64,000 nt of DNA from Cadophora sp. MPI-SDFR-AT-0126 (taxonomy: Eukaryota > Ascomycota > Leotiomycetes > Helotiales > Ploettnerulaceae). Position numbers and translations under genes: made by a program. This document shows, in pieces, positions 1 through 12,099 of this stretch; positions within the stretch are counted from its first letter, which is position 1, and every line of letters begins with the position of its first letter. The DNA lies in NCBI GenBank assembly GCA_020747065.1, contig JAGMVK010000018.1, forward strand, positions 124,001 to 188,000, read 5' to 3'. The notes under the pieces were generated by a model, which saw nothing but the letters and a program-made list of their open reading frames with translations, was not told where the DNA came from and did no database searches.

Positions 1-839
1 TAGTACACTCAACTTCCCACTCCTTCTCATCACATTGGACAATGCACATTGAATCAATCCAGATGTGACGAATGCCAAGCTTCCAAGTTATGTCGATGGC
101 GTCCTGGAAAGTTTTCGGTAAGCCTGATACCGAAACTCCTTTTGCCTTGTTATCGTTCACAGTGCCCTTGAATGTTTTGAAGACACTAGATGGTGTTCCC
201 CAACAGTGACTCAGTGCAGTATATCTCGCATGCGGCTCGTCCTCACCACCCACCAAATTGACCCACGGGCGATCTTCCTGGAACGATATCTGAAGAAGTC
301 TCTTCGGACGAGCAACGTGACTTGATGAAGGACGGCAGTCTGAATGCTCATTGTCACATATATTCAGCCACGTTTTGATCTGCTCGAAGGACTGATGGGA
401 GCACGAATGCCTAGCAACATTGACCTTGCTAATATAAGATGAATTTGAGATCCATACTGCCTGACAACACCAGTCAGCATCAAAGATTTAGAAAAGGATG
501 TGGCAAGGGTACTTTATTTTGAACGAGCTCTTTGGTGGCTGCAAACTCCAACTCAATCCCGGCTGGAAATTTCTCATCCTTTGTCTTCTGGCTGTGCCAC
601 TGGAGAAAGATTTGTGGCATCGAGCCGCTTTCAATCAGTGAGTGTTTGAACTGAAACAGAACTAGAGGCTGTGCAGCTTCTGTAAGCCCCTTCCATCGGC
701 TCTGGTATATATTGGCTACATCAACAAACACTTGGCAGTATCGACAGCCTCGCGAGGCTTGCCGACGAAGCTCCTCGAGTCCGACCGAGGGATTCAGACA
801 CACATCGCGGTCCCAGGCGTGAGTATGATCACGAGGCAT
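1..839 (-). CDS. HET-domain protein, N-terminal part (runs off left edge)
   Basis: Two exons are visible, 839..513 and 424..1, joined by an intron (donor gtaccc, acceptor gcaag) that keeps the frame. The first ATG at 839 opens a Cys-rich start (GCRYCQVF). Exon 2 carries the hallmarks of the heterokaryon-incompatibility domain (PF06985): YTALSHCWG, LPKTFQDAI and IWIDSMCIVQ. In known members this domain triggers cell death after fusion of unlike hyphae, but most genomic copies have no known partner. The C-terminal part lies outside the window, so intactness cannot be judged. The family call is strong; the role is inferred only from the family. Confidence 0.85.
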
Positions 840-1575
840 CTTGGATGCGTCAAGTAATACTTCGAGAGAATATTACAAGAAACAGTTCTTTCGAGGCTCT
901 GCCGTGCTGGATGCCTAAAGCTATAGCCGGCCAATCGGCATCTTCTTTCCTAGCGTACACGGGCGCATGCACCAGTATGCACGACGCTCCCGAGCCCACC
1001 AAGAGTCTGCGCGCTATTTTACCTCACCGTCACCATTTCACTCTCCTCCGACTCGAGCGTCACACGTGAGTACGGAATCTCCTGAAACATTTATTCTGTA
1101 TTTAATATCAACTAGTAACAGTCACAACGCGCAAATAATCGCAATTTATTATTTATTTCGAGAGCATGTTGTGTGGTTCGGTGGCGAGGGGAATGGGAAT
1201 CGGGAAACCCCGGTAAAGTATTTTCTGCTCAGGCAGAATGACAGGTTGTCGCTTAGCGTAAATTAACACCCAGAGCAACACCTCCTAACGCATGTTTGCG
1301 TGCAAGGAAATGGAATGATAGGGTATTCTATTATTATGTGTCACAAGTCCCAGACTCCTCGCCTCCTCGCCTCCTCGCCTCTCGCTCACACTTACGCTAT
1401 TCCATCCTATTTTGACGTTGGGGGTCCCACCCGTGACCCCTGCATATAGATCAGCTTGGATCATGGAGCATGTCTCTTCCATATTTCTTGACTTTTAAGA
1501 ATACTAGGCCTTTGCTGTTTTTTCTATTCATGAAGGCCCTATTCACGCTCTGCGAAGTGATCCAAATTCTCAACC
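840..1575. other. Intergenic region, no supported gene
   Basis: Short overlapping reading frames occur on both strands but none shows a recognisable motif or splice pattern. A small purine/pyrimidine repeat (three ctcctcgc units) lies near 1355-1382. The stretch separates the divergent HET-domain gene and the arrestin-like gene and presumably holds both promoters. Confidence 0.5.
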
Positions 1576-3013
1576 ATGCCATCGGAATCTGGCTTTTCGG
1601 TCACTATCCTCGAGCCTAGCGTATTGGATTCGTCGAGGAGGCGAGTAGCCCCATTCGGGTCATCTTTGCTTATTCGCCTTTCACTTTGCATCCCGGGTGG
1701 GAGGCAAGTGGATAGAATATCTTGCAGCCTTAGAGGTAGTTGCGATTCCAGTTCCACTAAAACCCTTGGCTAAGCGATTCTTAGGAGTATGCAAGGTATG
1801 GTTCACGATACATGAAGGTGTTCCATATTACGAGACATTCACGGGGAACACGGACTACTCAGTAACAGCTTGCTAGACGAGAATTTGAAGTTTTGGCTCA
1901 TATAACCTATAGTTTTTAGACCTGAACTGTGTCCGAGAAGTTCCGCAAGAATCCATCGTCCAACCTTGGTTTGAGACCTTTATATTCCGTCTCCCCCAAA
2001 GCTCATCGCTTCCAATGCAAGACTTGCCGCCAACAATCCGCACAAAACGTTCCAAGTGCTGCAGTCGGAAGGACAAACGACGCCCTAACGGGAGCGGGGG
2101 TCGAGTCACCTACACATTGAGAATCGGGCTGTGGATTGGAGAGCAAATCACGACAACCCACGCGGAAGAAATAGTTTTGAAACCGTCAAACTCCCTAAGC
2201 CCGCCAATATGTGTCCAGGACTTCCCAAGAGACTATAAGATAGCCCAAGCCAAAATCTCGAGGAATCTTTGTACGAGAACTTGGAAGGTGTTAGAGTTGT
2301 CTGTCGTGGAGCCGGAACCCCTCGAATACAACCCGAAAACGGATACTCTCCACACGAAATTGCACTTTTCTATCACATATGAAGCGTTTCCATCCCCGAA
2401 AAGTCTTGGCTTGGCGATAGAGAGGTGTGACGTTAAATTGAGCCTGAAGGCCAAGACTGTTATATCGTTAAACCCACTCCAAGCACAGCCGACCGCGCCC
2501 CAAATCATATATTCGCCTTATTTGTCAGAAATAGTCCAGGAGCACACGGGCAAAATCAGGACACTAAATCTACCCACCTGGAAGGAAATGCGCTGGGAGG
2601 ACACTCGAGATAACAAGGGTATGTCGAGCTTAGATTTTTGTACGCACTGTTACTGACGTGCGGCCAGGACATATAATTTGCCAGTATGTGTTGAACTTTA
2701 GTATGGATTTCTGGCAAAAGCGTTGTTTTTGTCTCACTCCCACCTTCTCATCTCCAATGATGCTCAGGCGATATAGCCTTGGTGCAGTCGTCACATTGCA
2801 TGGGGCCAACGTTCAAAAGTTTCGGCTGGAGATACCAGTGCAGATATGTGCCAGATCTGAAAGCAGTGAGCGTGACGCGCCAGCCTATGAAAGCGAAGAG
2901 GTTACGGAAAGAGAACTGGTGTGTATCTTTATCAGGATCTGGAGAACATTTCTAAGCTACGTGTGCAGGGCGATGAAGGCGACGAGCTTCCAGCATATTT
3001 ACCTAGACAGTGA
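1576..3013 (+). CDS. Arrestin-like protein
   Basis: I reconstruct five exons: 1576..1735, 1785..1861, 1913..2618, 2668..2918 and 2969..3013. The sum is 1239 nt, an open 412-residue protein. All four introns are 49-51 bp with GT..AG ends, and the third has a clear tactgac branch site. The product looks like the fungal arrestin-like family: an N-terminal beta-rich half with RLSLCIPGGRQVD, a middle with SVVEPEPLEYNP, and a C-terminal half with TPTFSSPMMLRRYSLG and KFRLEIPVQI. Proline-rich tails APAYE-like (DAPAYE) and LPAYLPRQ resemble motifs used by arrestin-related adaptors to bind WW-domain ubiquitin ligases. Such proteins usually guide endocytosis or signalling of membrane proteins; that role is inferred. 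The start codon is the first in-frame ATG and the least certain part. Confidence 0.72.
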
Positions 3014-3959
3014 CTCTTCGGGGCTTGGTTGGATGATTCAGCATTGTTTCTGTTCTGGATATAAGCTCTCTTTGTTTGCGCAACGCTTTCGCTGAATGTT
3101 TTTGTATTTACAACCCTCTATGAAACGAAATTATCGCGTACACCGTTCGTTACCATCGGAGGATGGGAGTCTGCTCGCCAAGCGCATGACGACACTTTCC
3201 CTGGAAGCCGCTCTCCAAGTTTGACTTCGGTTTCGCCAGTTGCAAGATGCAAGCGACGACGAAAATGGGTGAGAGAATGGATAGAGCACAAGTAGAGGAT
3301 AGGGGCGCCTACCGAGGTGTAAAAATCACCCGATCACTCATGGTGGCTCCGAATTTTGGTTGCACTGGCTCTGGGAATTTAAATTCGAGAGGTAGGCCTG
3401 CTGTAGTAATCCGCCCTGCGGTTGAGACGCTGACATACAGTCAGAACCGTTCAAACACGACAATTTTAAGAAAATAGTAATATAATATATGTATCTAATG
3501 TATATTGTACGGTAAATTGCTAGCGTTCGAATGGACTCACTTTTATCCCGATCGGGCTTAGGGTTAAATACTTATATCGCTGCCAAGACCAAGTGGGGGG
3601 TTCAAAAAATGTGAGATTCTATTTTTTATATATATACGTTTTGAAAAACTTATAGTGAATATTTTTAAAATATTTTTGCCTTTAAATTCGTTATTAAATA
3701 AGATACAGCCATCTATAAGAAAAAATGTCAAATATTATTAGTCAGACTCACTTTATATTATACTATTTATTTCCTCGATACTTTTAAACCTAGTAAATAA
3801 TTAACTTAATATCTACTATATAAAATAACTTATATGATTCTGATTCTGATTATCACTCTTTGTAAAGCACTTTTATACCTTAACTGCTGAGCTAGCTACC
3901 GCGCTAGCAACTAAATACAAAATCTAACTAATAAAATCAAGCTAACTCGTCTACTTCTC
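3014..3959. other. Intergenic, becoming AT-rich transposon flank
   Basis: Up to about 3480 the composition is normal and no convincing gene is seen; a 76-codon frame at 3247-3477 has no recognisable motif. From about 3480 the sequence turns strongly AT-rich with stops in all frames, marking the edge of the transposon block. Confidence 0.5.
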
Positions 3960-5317
3960 CTTGCCTCTCAGGGACTATATCAAACTCTTTCATTATAGTC
4001 TCTGAAATCGTTCTATGGCCGCTTTGTTTTTTAACGCCCAAGCGGCTTGCTTTACGCTAAGCCCCTTTCGGTAAGCGTCCATAAAGCGTAAAGCTCTATT
4101 ACAATACCTTCGTAGCGTATCAAGAGGACAAGAATCAAGAGCTTTAAAAGCAGCTTGTCGAGCCTAAAAAGTAAACGAGTAAGTAAACAAAGTAGGCTAA
4201 AAGTGTCGGTTCAATACCGAATATAAGCCAAGAATCAAACGTAAATATCATGTATATGCATATCAAGCTTGATAGTGTGGAAAATCTGTGTATTTCTAAG
4301 AGGGGGCGGGAGATGCCAGACTATATACTGCCTCCGAAACGCCACCGAATCGCCTCCGCAAGTGGTCCTACCCCCTATTCTAGCTGAGACATGTCCTGTA
4401 TGGGCCTGTGGACCAACAAAAAGGGTAAGTAAAAAGTGATACGTACGTCGTCAAAGGTAGTCTTCCAAACCTGTCGATAAAGGTTCTTACAATACGCCCA
4501 ATACATCTCAATCGGGTTTAGCTCGCAGTGAAACTTCGGTAAAAAGAGACACTTATGACCTCTAGCTAATAGTATCTCTTCAAGAGCCGATTTCTGTTCA
4601 AAGAAGTTCTTGTGATTGGCTAGAATCCTCGCTAAACAGCAAGTAATCTTTGTACCGGGAGGCGGAGGCCAAGAAAGAAGGTTATTACACCTCTTTTTTG
4701 CTTCGCCGCTACACCTAGCAGGTGGGAGCTTTTTACCTAATATAATTTAGTATATGTCGTACACACGAGCACTTGATCTGGAGGTGCGAGAGAGTGGTAG
4801 TAAAATCGTCTCTGATTCTGTAAAGGGGGTTCTGGGAGCAGCTGGAGATATAAGGAGGTCCGCTTAGTAAGCGAGACCCCCTATTCTGTACCACAGTATA
4901 TTACTCAAGTTATAAGAGCTACTTACCTGTAGGTAGACAGCCTCTTTCAGCAAGGATTTGCTTTATCCCCTTTGGGACAAGTTCAATTATAGTCTTTTTG
5001 ACTCTCTTCTTTTTACCAGGAATTTCAACCTTAATAACCTTCTCTACCTTATAGTTAAGCTCTTGGGTAGTACCAACTAACCCACGAGCTTGCTTAGCCT
5101 CGCTAATATCAGGGGGAAAGTATGTATCCTAGAAAATGAGTTAGTACTTCCTAAAAGAGAAAGTATAACTGAAACTTACCTTCTGAGGTAAAGGAACCCC
5201 TCCTTCTCCAAGATTCATAGCAAAGGCGTTTAAGGCTCCGTCTCCTTTGCTAGCGTGAGCACTTGATTGGTCAAATACGAAAACAGCTACCTTATTAGGG
5301 TGCTTTTCTTCAAATAT
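3960..5317 (-). pseudogene. DDE transposase relic, cut by LTR element
   Basis: Reading the minus strand from 5317 leftwards gives pieces of a DDE transposase in the right order: VAVFVFDQSSAHASKGD (about 5295-5240, with AFAMNLGEGG after it), then FLPKFHCELNPIEMYWAYC (about 4560-4490), then a C-terminal GLSVKQAAWAL near 4070-4030. The first Asp (FVFD) and the Glu of NPIE fit a catalytic D..E spacing of a fungal DDE family. Several in-frame stops break it. Its N-terminal half is missing because the LTR at 5318 begins exactly inside the reading frame, so the retroelement landed in this transposon. A 215-bp MITE also sits inside it. I could not define terminal repeats or name the superfamily. Confidence 0.65.
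4204..4418. mobile_element. 215-bp MITE, copy 1
   Basis: A 215-bp block that recurs at 39335-39549 with only two differences. Its ends are imperfect inverted repeats (TGTCGGTTCA at the left, reverse complement of the right end TGTTGGTCCA) and it is flanked by the 5-bp duplication AAAAG (4199-4203 and 4419-4423). It has no coding capacity. These features fit a non-autonomous DNA transposon. It lies inside the DDE transposase relic, so it inserted after that element. Confidence 0.85.
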
Positions 5318-5589
5318 TGTGGGTGGGATCGGCCTCGGTACACTTTTGTCACCTGACCTGTGCACTCCGCATTGTACTTAAGCTGAGATCTCCCTGAGAG
5401 ATTAGAAACAACAACAGCTCTTTTCCCTCTAATAGGTTTTACGCTTCTTTCTTCACTCAACAATTCGCACTCTTCAGATATGTGATATCTTTTGATTCCG
5501 TCTATTTGTTATTTCACAAACCTCACACCCTATGTACTATACATTTGCTACTCTCTTGTCGTGTGGAGATTGGGGTCTTCCCCTCCACA
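5318..5589 (+). repeat. LTR copy A (5 prime side), 272 bp
   Basis: Starts TGTGGGTGGGATCGGC and ends CCCCTCCACA, giving the short TG..CA inverted ends of an LTR. Aligned with copies at 17135 and 18246 it shares long blocks such as ATGCACTCCGCATTGTACTT (TGTGCACTCCGCATTGTACT here) and GATATGTGATATCTTTTGAT. It is the most diverged of the three copies. Confidence 0.82.
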
Positions 5590-5596
5590 TGTATTT

Positions 5597-5613
5597 TGGT
5601 GATCGACGCAGGG
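5597..5613 (+). other. Candidate primer-binding site
   Basis: TGGTGATCGACGCAGGG begins 7 bp after the LTR. A TGG start complementary to a tRNA 3 prime CCA is usual for a retrotransposon primer site. I cannot assign the tRNA without a search, so this is a positional call. Confidence 0.4.
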
Positions 5614-6336
5614 AATGTATCTAGTATATAGGGTGTTTAGGTACGTATAACAGAGTGTCCCCTTATGCTAATTCAGAATTCTTAAGGTTCGAGGACATCA
5701 ATTGTGCAACTACAGGAATCATTTAGTTGGCCCTCTTGTAGGCTTCGATACAACAACAAATGCGACGACAAAAGCTGCGATATCGAGAGATTGTACTAGG
5801 ACAACTGAGTTACTCTCTAAAGTAGGGGGGGATCTCAAAGTACTGGAAAAATGCAACCTTTTCTTACGGGAGCTTTACTGCTGTCACCTGTTTCATTCAG
5901 CGCCTCTTTTAGGACTTGAGACTTACCCTATACAAGGAAACCACCGGCTCGGACGGAAATCGATCAGCTCCTTATCAGAGCCTGAAAGCCTACGAGTATC
6001 AGGAAGGACGAAATCGCACGGGGGGTTTCAAGCCTGAAATGCTTAAGTGCCAGAGCGTTTGTCTTTGCATTTACTGTTTTTAGTTTAGAGCCTTCAGGGT
6101 CTTGCGTGCTGAGCAGAGCTTTCTGTCTCAGCGTCCTATCGTTACAAATATCGTTTTACAGTTAGTTTGGTCTTCTGTTTCAGTGCTTATTCACAAACCA
6201 CATTCCTTCTGTTGTTTATATGCTAAATCTTTGCCTATTTCAGAAGCGAGGGTGAGGAGGTTATACAAGGAGAAACCCTATCGATGGATTTTTTATAGTC
6301 ATCTTCTTCACTGTCTTTTCTGTTTGTAACACATAT

Positions 6337-8900
6337 ATGTTTCCTTGCCTTTTAAAAGTACAGCTAAAAACTTCGTCAAAACACAAAACCTTTCACACTA
6401 TCGCTCAACACAAAATCAACACTATACCGGCCAACAACACTGGAAACGCAGGCCCTAAGAAGAAGAAGGCAGCAGGCTCTGGCAGCCCTAAGCCAACGAC
6501 TTCTACAAGTGATTCAGTGGATACCCTGCAGGCAGGTACGACCTCTAATACAGGCTCGTTAACCCTTAACGTCACGGAAGACAGGGGCAAAAGTAGCTCT
6601 ACTCCGAGTACTTCTGAACACTCAGAAGGAACCAAGACTCCTCCTGAGCCCCCGTAAGATACTAAGCAGTGGATAAATGTTTAGCAACCTATACTACTAG
6701 CTCGAAGTATTAGAGCACTATATTTCGACGGAAGAGAGGCGACTCAGTTTCTCAAGGAGCCTTATTCGCCTATTTCGGAGCCGAAGGATCGTCTCAGAGG
6801 AAGAAATGAAGTAGTAGGTTATCGAGTACGCCGAGCCTTCTGTAGCGTGGAATTTGGAGAAACTCCCAGGCTACGCCTCCGGTACCTTTCGTGAATTCAG
6901 CGCTGCGATTCAGAAGGAATACTAGAGTCTTGACTCACTCCATCGACTTCATACTATCGGTTATCTGGATACCCTAATTCAAGACTTTCGGATTCTTCAA
7001 GAGACTAATTCTAACCCTAGCTCAGCGGTAATTCACCAATTTTACAGGGCCTTCAAAGAAGTTGCCAATAACTATAAAAACAAAGGAAATCTCACAGATA
7101 AGCAAATCGTTCTTCGATTCCTATTCGCACTTTCAGCGCATCTTTAGAAGAAAGCTATGGAGGTTTCGATTCAGCAGGGAGGAGGACAATTCGATGCGGA
7201 TAACTTAGCACTGTTTTCCAAAGTGTTCAAAGCAGTAGAAACCAGGATTTCTCTTGCTAAGGATATCGATACTCTAGTCCAAGAGCAAAGCATTGGGAGT
7301 AAACCCGCGGTTTACTCTAATATCAATCATTTCACTAAACCGGTGGCGCCGACTATTTAAGCCGGAGATGCCGCGAGATTTTAAGCCAATTTTACTACCT
7401 ATCAAGATAATACACCCGCTATTCAGATTCGGCGAGCCTTTCAAGACGGTTCTAAGCTAGCAAGGGCTAACATCTTTAATCGAGTCGCTACTCCAGTTAG
7501 CGAGGATTTGATTCCGACTATTCAAAAGATCAAAAACAGCGCTGCTTAAGTATCAGATCACGACCTAGATATGATTACTAAAGGGCTAGGGGACCTCTAA
7601 ATCTTACAGGGGATAGCCGAGCGAATCTCAGATGCTCAACTAATATTTAAGATCAACTCGATTCAATACACTGAACAAGCTTAAGAGGAAGCACTGATTC
7701 AGTACGGAGAGAGCTAGTACACTAGTAAATCCGGCCGTTACAACCGCGGCAACGGTTACTACAGCAATAATGACAAGGGGTGTAAGTGGTACCACAACAA
7801 ACAGCTTCCAGGGATGAGACCCGAAGCTTTTCACCAATACATGAATCAGTGCTACGATTACAAGAAGTTCATTAGCCTAGGAATAATCCATGAAGCAGAC
7901 GACAACAACTATATCTGTATCAGTCTATGAGAAGAAGGGAAGCCAAGGTACCCCGTCATGTTTCCTAATAGCGATATACCCCGAAGATAGGAGGTACTAA
8001 AGAAAGTACTTAACACTATACATAGCCCTAACCCGGCGAGAAGAGCTCAAGCGGAGAAGGATTTTCTCGACTTGCAGATACAAGCCGCACTAGTACAAGA
8101 GCTGACCTACGACAATTTGGTAGAGACTTTAAAGGTTGAACTTAACCTCGGACTCATTAATACCTTGGATATTCTTGCATAAATATTTTATAACCAAGAT
8201 ACCCTGGCCAGAGTCCAAGGCCTCTACACACAGACTGAAGGAGACACGGAGACTGAGGAATTCCAAGTACAACCGGTGAAGACTAGAGCTCGCTCTACTG
8301 CTTCTCGAAAGTAACCGTACGATACAGGAGCCAAACTTCAAGACAAAATCAAAGCACACGCCTCCTATAAAAGAGCGAAGTTCCCCAAAAACATAACTGG
8401 AGGTATTCAATTTACTAAAGCTCAGAGGAATACTCGCCTTCCGGGTATAATAGATATTAATAACCCTAAGGAAACTCGCAAAACGCCTACAAAAATCCTT
8501 AAACGGAACACGAAAAAGACTAGCTCTACTAAGCCTTCGATTACCCCTAAGACTTTAGCACCGCTATCATCGATTCGCAAGATAGGAAAGGAATCAGCAC
8601 CTACTCTAGTTCTTCCTCCAATAGCGCCAAGACTAAGCATTCGGGGGCCAAATTCAAGAAATCCTTGCATATACGATGCCCTATTTCGGAATAGTTACAA
8701 GCATAAGAGTGTACTAGATAAGTTACTAAACTAGACAAAGATCCCCGGAAATCTTACCCTAGAGGAGTTGATAGTACTAATCGATCCACCTAAAATGATA
8801 AAAGCCTCTACTAGGGCTATTAATCAAATAATGCAACGACACGGAAAAGAAACTCTGCAAGCAGAGAAAGTAAGAGTTCAATCGCTAGAAGTTTTAACGG
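6337..8900 (+). pseudogene. gag-like region of the retrotransposon (broken)
   Basis: The first 106 codons (6337-6657) are open and rich in Ser, Thr, Pro and Lys (PKKKKAAGSGSPKPT). After that, a continuing frame can be followed through several stops with blocks such as FDGREATQFLKEY near 6720 and AMEVSIQQGGGQFDADNLAL at 7157-7215. A further block, CKWYHNKQLPGMRPEAF, lies near 7780-7830. No CCHC zinc knuckle was recognised. Position between the 5 prime LTR and the protease makes gag the likely identity; sequence similarity alone would not have settled it. Confidence 0.55.
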
Positions 8901-9181
8901 AGTCAGACGATATTCTTTAGCAAAGACTAATACTTCAGCCCCTACCTGTTATCGACAAATATAAAGAAGAAAATGCCAAGCTGTAGGGCGATGACTCAGA
9001 TGACGTCACTACGTTCCTGGAAAAATCCCCTCACGATTCATCTACCCTAAATACAGGTATACGTCGCTATACGCCGCCTTGGAAACAGTTTCACGAATAT
9101 AGGGGAGTTAGACTAAGGTGGTACAACTTTATACTAAAACTTAGGAGCTATCAGCAAAATCGGCGGGCTCAAACCGCCTAA

Positions 9182-9853
9182 TTGGTAGAGGCGCTAGTCT
9201 CGTATTCAGCGCTCTTCTTACTGATCAGCTCGATTCCTTTACTTAGACTCCCTCTACTTACCCTTTTTACGGGCCTGAGGCGATCTTTCTTACGACGCCG
9301 GCAATACTATTACACGTATAGCGATGTCAATCCTTTAATAGGTGTGTTTGTCAGCGAGGCGTTTAGTGTCAACCCTATTAAAACTAGCCTTGATAGAACA
9401 CAATCATACCACTCTCCAACCCTAAAGCTAGTAGTGACAATACCTGGAAGAACAACGATTAGCGACGTTCGAGCTACTCTAGACACTAGAGCTGAAGTCA
9501 GTTGCATGACGCTAAAGGCGGCGGTAAAGCTTGAGCTAGCTATCACTAACAGTTATAATATAGCTTTGAAAACAATTACTAGTACCAGGTCTCGGTTTCT
9601 TGGATTTACTAATAATATCCCTGTAGCAATCGGAAATTGCGTCGTCTATATAAGGTTTTATATTATAGACACTCCTAGAGTTAAAATCATTCTAGGGTTT
9701 CCGTTCTTCCGAAAGGCTAAGCTAACCTTCCGCTACCCTCTAACTATAATAGTGAGAAAGTCCTTACTGATTTATGGGATTCTCGCTCTCGTCTTATTAC
9801 TACTATTAAAACAAATGATACTACAGAGAAAGTCAAAGATACTAAAGCACTAA
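9182..9853 (+). pseudogene. Retropepsin-like protease region of pol
   Basis: An open stretch of 223 codons. The segment ATLDTRAEVSCMTLKAA (about 9470-9525) matches the active-site loop of retroviral-type aspartic proteases, which normally read D-T/S-G-A; here Gly is Arg (GGA to AGA would be a G-to-A change). A second hallmark, IILGFPFFRKAKLTF near 9690-9730, fits the usual ILG..F motif. It lies just before reverse transcriptase as expected. The altered active site suggests the enzyme is dead. Confidence 0.65.
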
Positions 9854-10479
9854 AGAAACAGTAAACAGTTAGAATGGTCTACTAAGACAAAGATAGCGAT
9901 TACAATTCCCGGAATAAATTTTCGGGAAACGAATAGCTAACCGTGAACGGAGTATAGCGATTAGAGCAATGGAATACTCTGCATTTATAACAACCCTTAC
10001 GCTTGAGGGTAAGCTTAATGAAGAGGGGGATAATACTTAAATTTCTAATTTCGGCCTTAACTCCCCTGAACCAGCTACTACAATACCTCCAATTTCCAAG
10101 ACAGAGCCTACGGCAATTATTGAATTCATTGAAAGAGAGTTTTATATTCCAGAATCAACTCTTCAAAATTTCGCCCCAGGGACTATTATTAAGGAAGCTT
10201 TGTTGAACCCTTCCTTAGTCGTTAACCCTGAATCAACATTCCAGTTCACTACAAGCTATAACAAGCTCAACGCAAAACACCCTTACTATAAGAGGCCTTA
10301 GCAATCACGCACTATTCAAATCAATACAATATATAAATCAAAGGCAAAGAAAGTACAACTAGTTAACGAAGTAGACCAAATAGGAGAAGCTTCCAGTGGG
10401 AAAGACGACTAGTATAAGAGGTCCCGAGTAAGAGACACTTAGTAAGATCAACATGGAAGATTTCAGTACCTTTTACTAC

Positions 10480-11990
10480 CCCGATTCTTAAACTTACCTC
10501 GAGGTTCAAGACTTACCCCAGAAAGGCTAGTAAAGCTTAATATTAGCAGCACGCTATGGCCAGAGGAGAGAGCTCTCTTTAATGAAATGATACTGAATCA
10601 AGAGGGAGCTATAGCATTTGAGTAGCCTAAGTGCGGACGGTTTCATAAAGATATTTCTCCACCGGTAATTATCAAGACAATACCTTATAAAGCGTAGCAA
10701 GCTCCTAATTTTCCGCTACCTAGAGCATTAGTGCTCGAAGTTACGAAAATAGTACAAGAGCAATTGGGTAAAGGAGTGCTTGAACTCTCTAAGGGACCTT
10801 ACTAAAACGCTTAGTTTCTCGTTAAAAAGAAGGAGCCCGGAAAATACAGGCTTATTAACTCAGTAACTATACTAAACGCGGTAACTCGAAGGGACGCAAA
10901 CTTACCTCCATCAGTGGATAAGTTCTCTGAGGAATTTACAGGCTGCTAAATGGCTAGCCTTGTGGACCTCTATTCCGGCTACGACCAGCAAATACTTCAC
11001 CAATTGAGCCGAGATATAACAGCATTTTACGTGCCGCATATAGGGCTAGTCAGAAACACTACCTTGCCTCAAGGGTGCACTAACTCGGTTGCTCAATTTG
11101 TACGAACGATGTCGAGAATCTTAAAAGACATTATGCCAACTATTGCTATGCCATTTCTTGATGATATAGGTGTTAAAGGCCCCTATACAGACTACGATTA
11201 AGCCACTACCCTTCCAGGAATTCGCCAATTTGTGATGAAGCATATCACTAACCTCGATAAAACTCTATAAAACTCTAGAAAGACTCGAAAGAGCTGGAGC
11301 GACTATTGGAGTCAAATCACAGTTCTGCCTCGATAAGCTAGATATTATAGGTTACACTTGTAATTCAGGGGGCAGAGAACTATCAGCGGCATACCTCATT
11401 AAAATACAGAATTAGGAAGAGCCGAAACACCTCTCTAACGTTAAGGGATTTCTTGGGCTCGTTATATACTTTCGAATTTAGATTAAAGATTTCCGATTTA
11501 TCACTGAACCCTTCTATAACCTTTTAAGGAAAGTAGTCCCTTTTCTATTTGAACTAAACGGACTTATAAGCAAAGCTATAAAAGCACTTCAAAACGCTCT
11601 TTATACGTCCCCTATACTTTATAGAGTTAATTATAGCGAAGGTGTTAGAGAAATCGTAGTGGCCGTTGATTCTAGTGGATTTAGGTGGGGAGGTTACTTA
11701 GGCCAGAGAGACCTCGATAGTGGACGAGTACGCCCTGCACAGTACAAGAGTAGATGCTGGAATAATGCTGAACGTAATTACGATGCCACAAAGAGAGAGT
11801 GTAAAGGAGTGCTTTGTATTCTAAAGAAGTTGAAGATTTGGCTTATAGAAGTGCACTTTATTCTGGAAACAGATGCTAATACTCCAGTGGCATAACTCAA
11901 TAGCGCTGTTAATGATCACCCCGGAGCTATGCTTACGAGATAGCTCACTTAGATAAGGCTCTTTGATTTTGAAGTTTAGTATATTAAAGA
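10480..11990 (+). pseudogene. Reverse transcriptase and RNase H region of pol
   Basis: Reverse transcriptase motifs appear in order with stops between: KYRLINSVTILNAVTRRDA (about 10838-10900), MASLVDLYSGYDQQILH (10950-11000), TLPQGCTNSVAQFVRTMSRI (11064-11120) and the catalytic box MPFLDDIGVKG (about 11149-11180), equivalent to the usual Y/F-x-DD. RNase H follows with VDSSGFRWGGYLGQ (about 11663-11705), ERNYDATKRECKGVLCIL and ETDANTPVA (11860-11890). The domain order and motifs are those of Ty3/gypsy pol. Stop codons at many sites make it non-functional. Confidence 0.8.
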
Positions 11991-12099
11991 TTCTATATAT
12001 ACCGCTGCGAATACTCTTTCTAGGAGGCTTAGATACTCAAACGACACGGATCATAACGACGATACCTCTAATAATAACAAAGATTGGATTCTTTTAGAG

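Noticed and set aside
4204..4418. The 215-bp repeat as a tRNA-derived SINE
   Set aside because: No A/B box promoter or A-rich tail was seen; inverted ends and 5-bp duplications fit a DNA transposon better.
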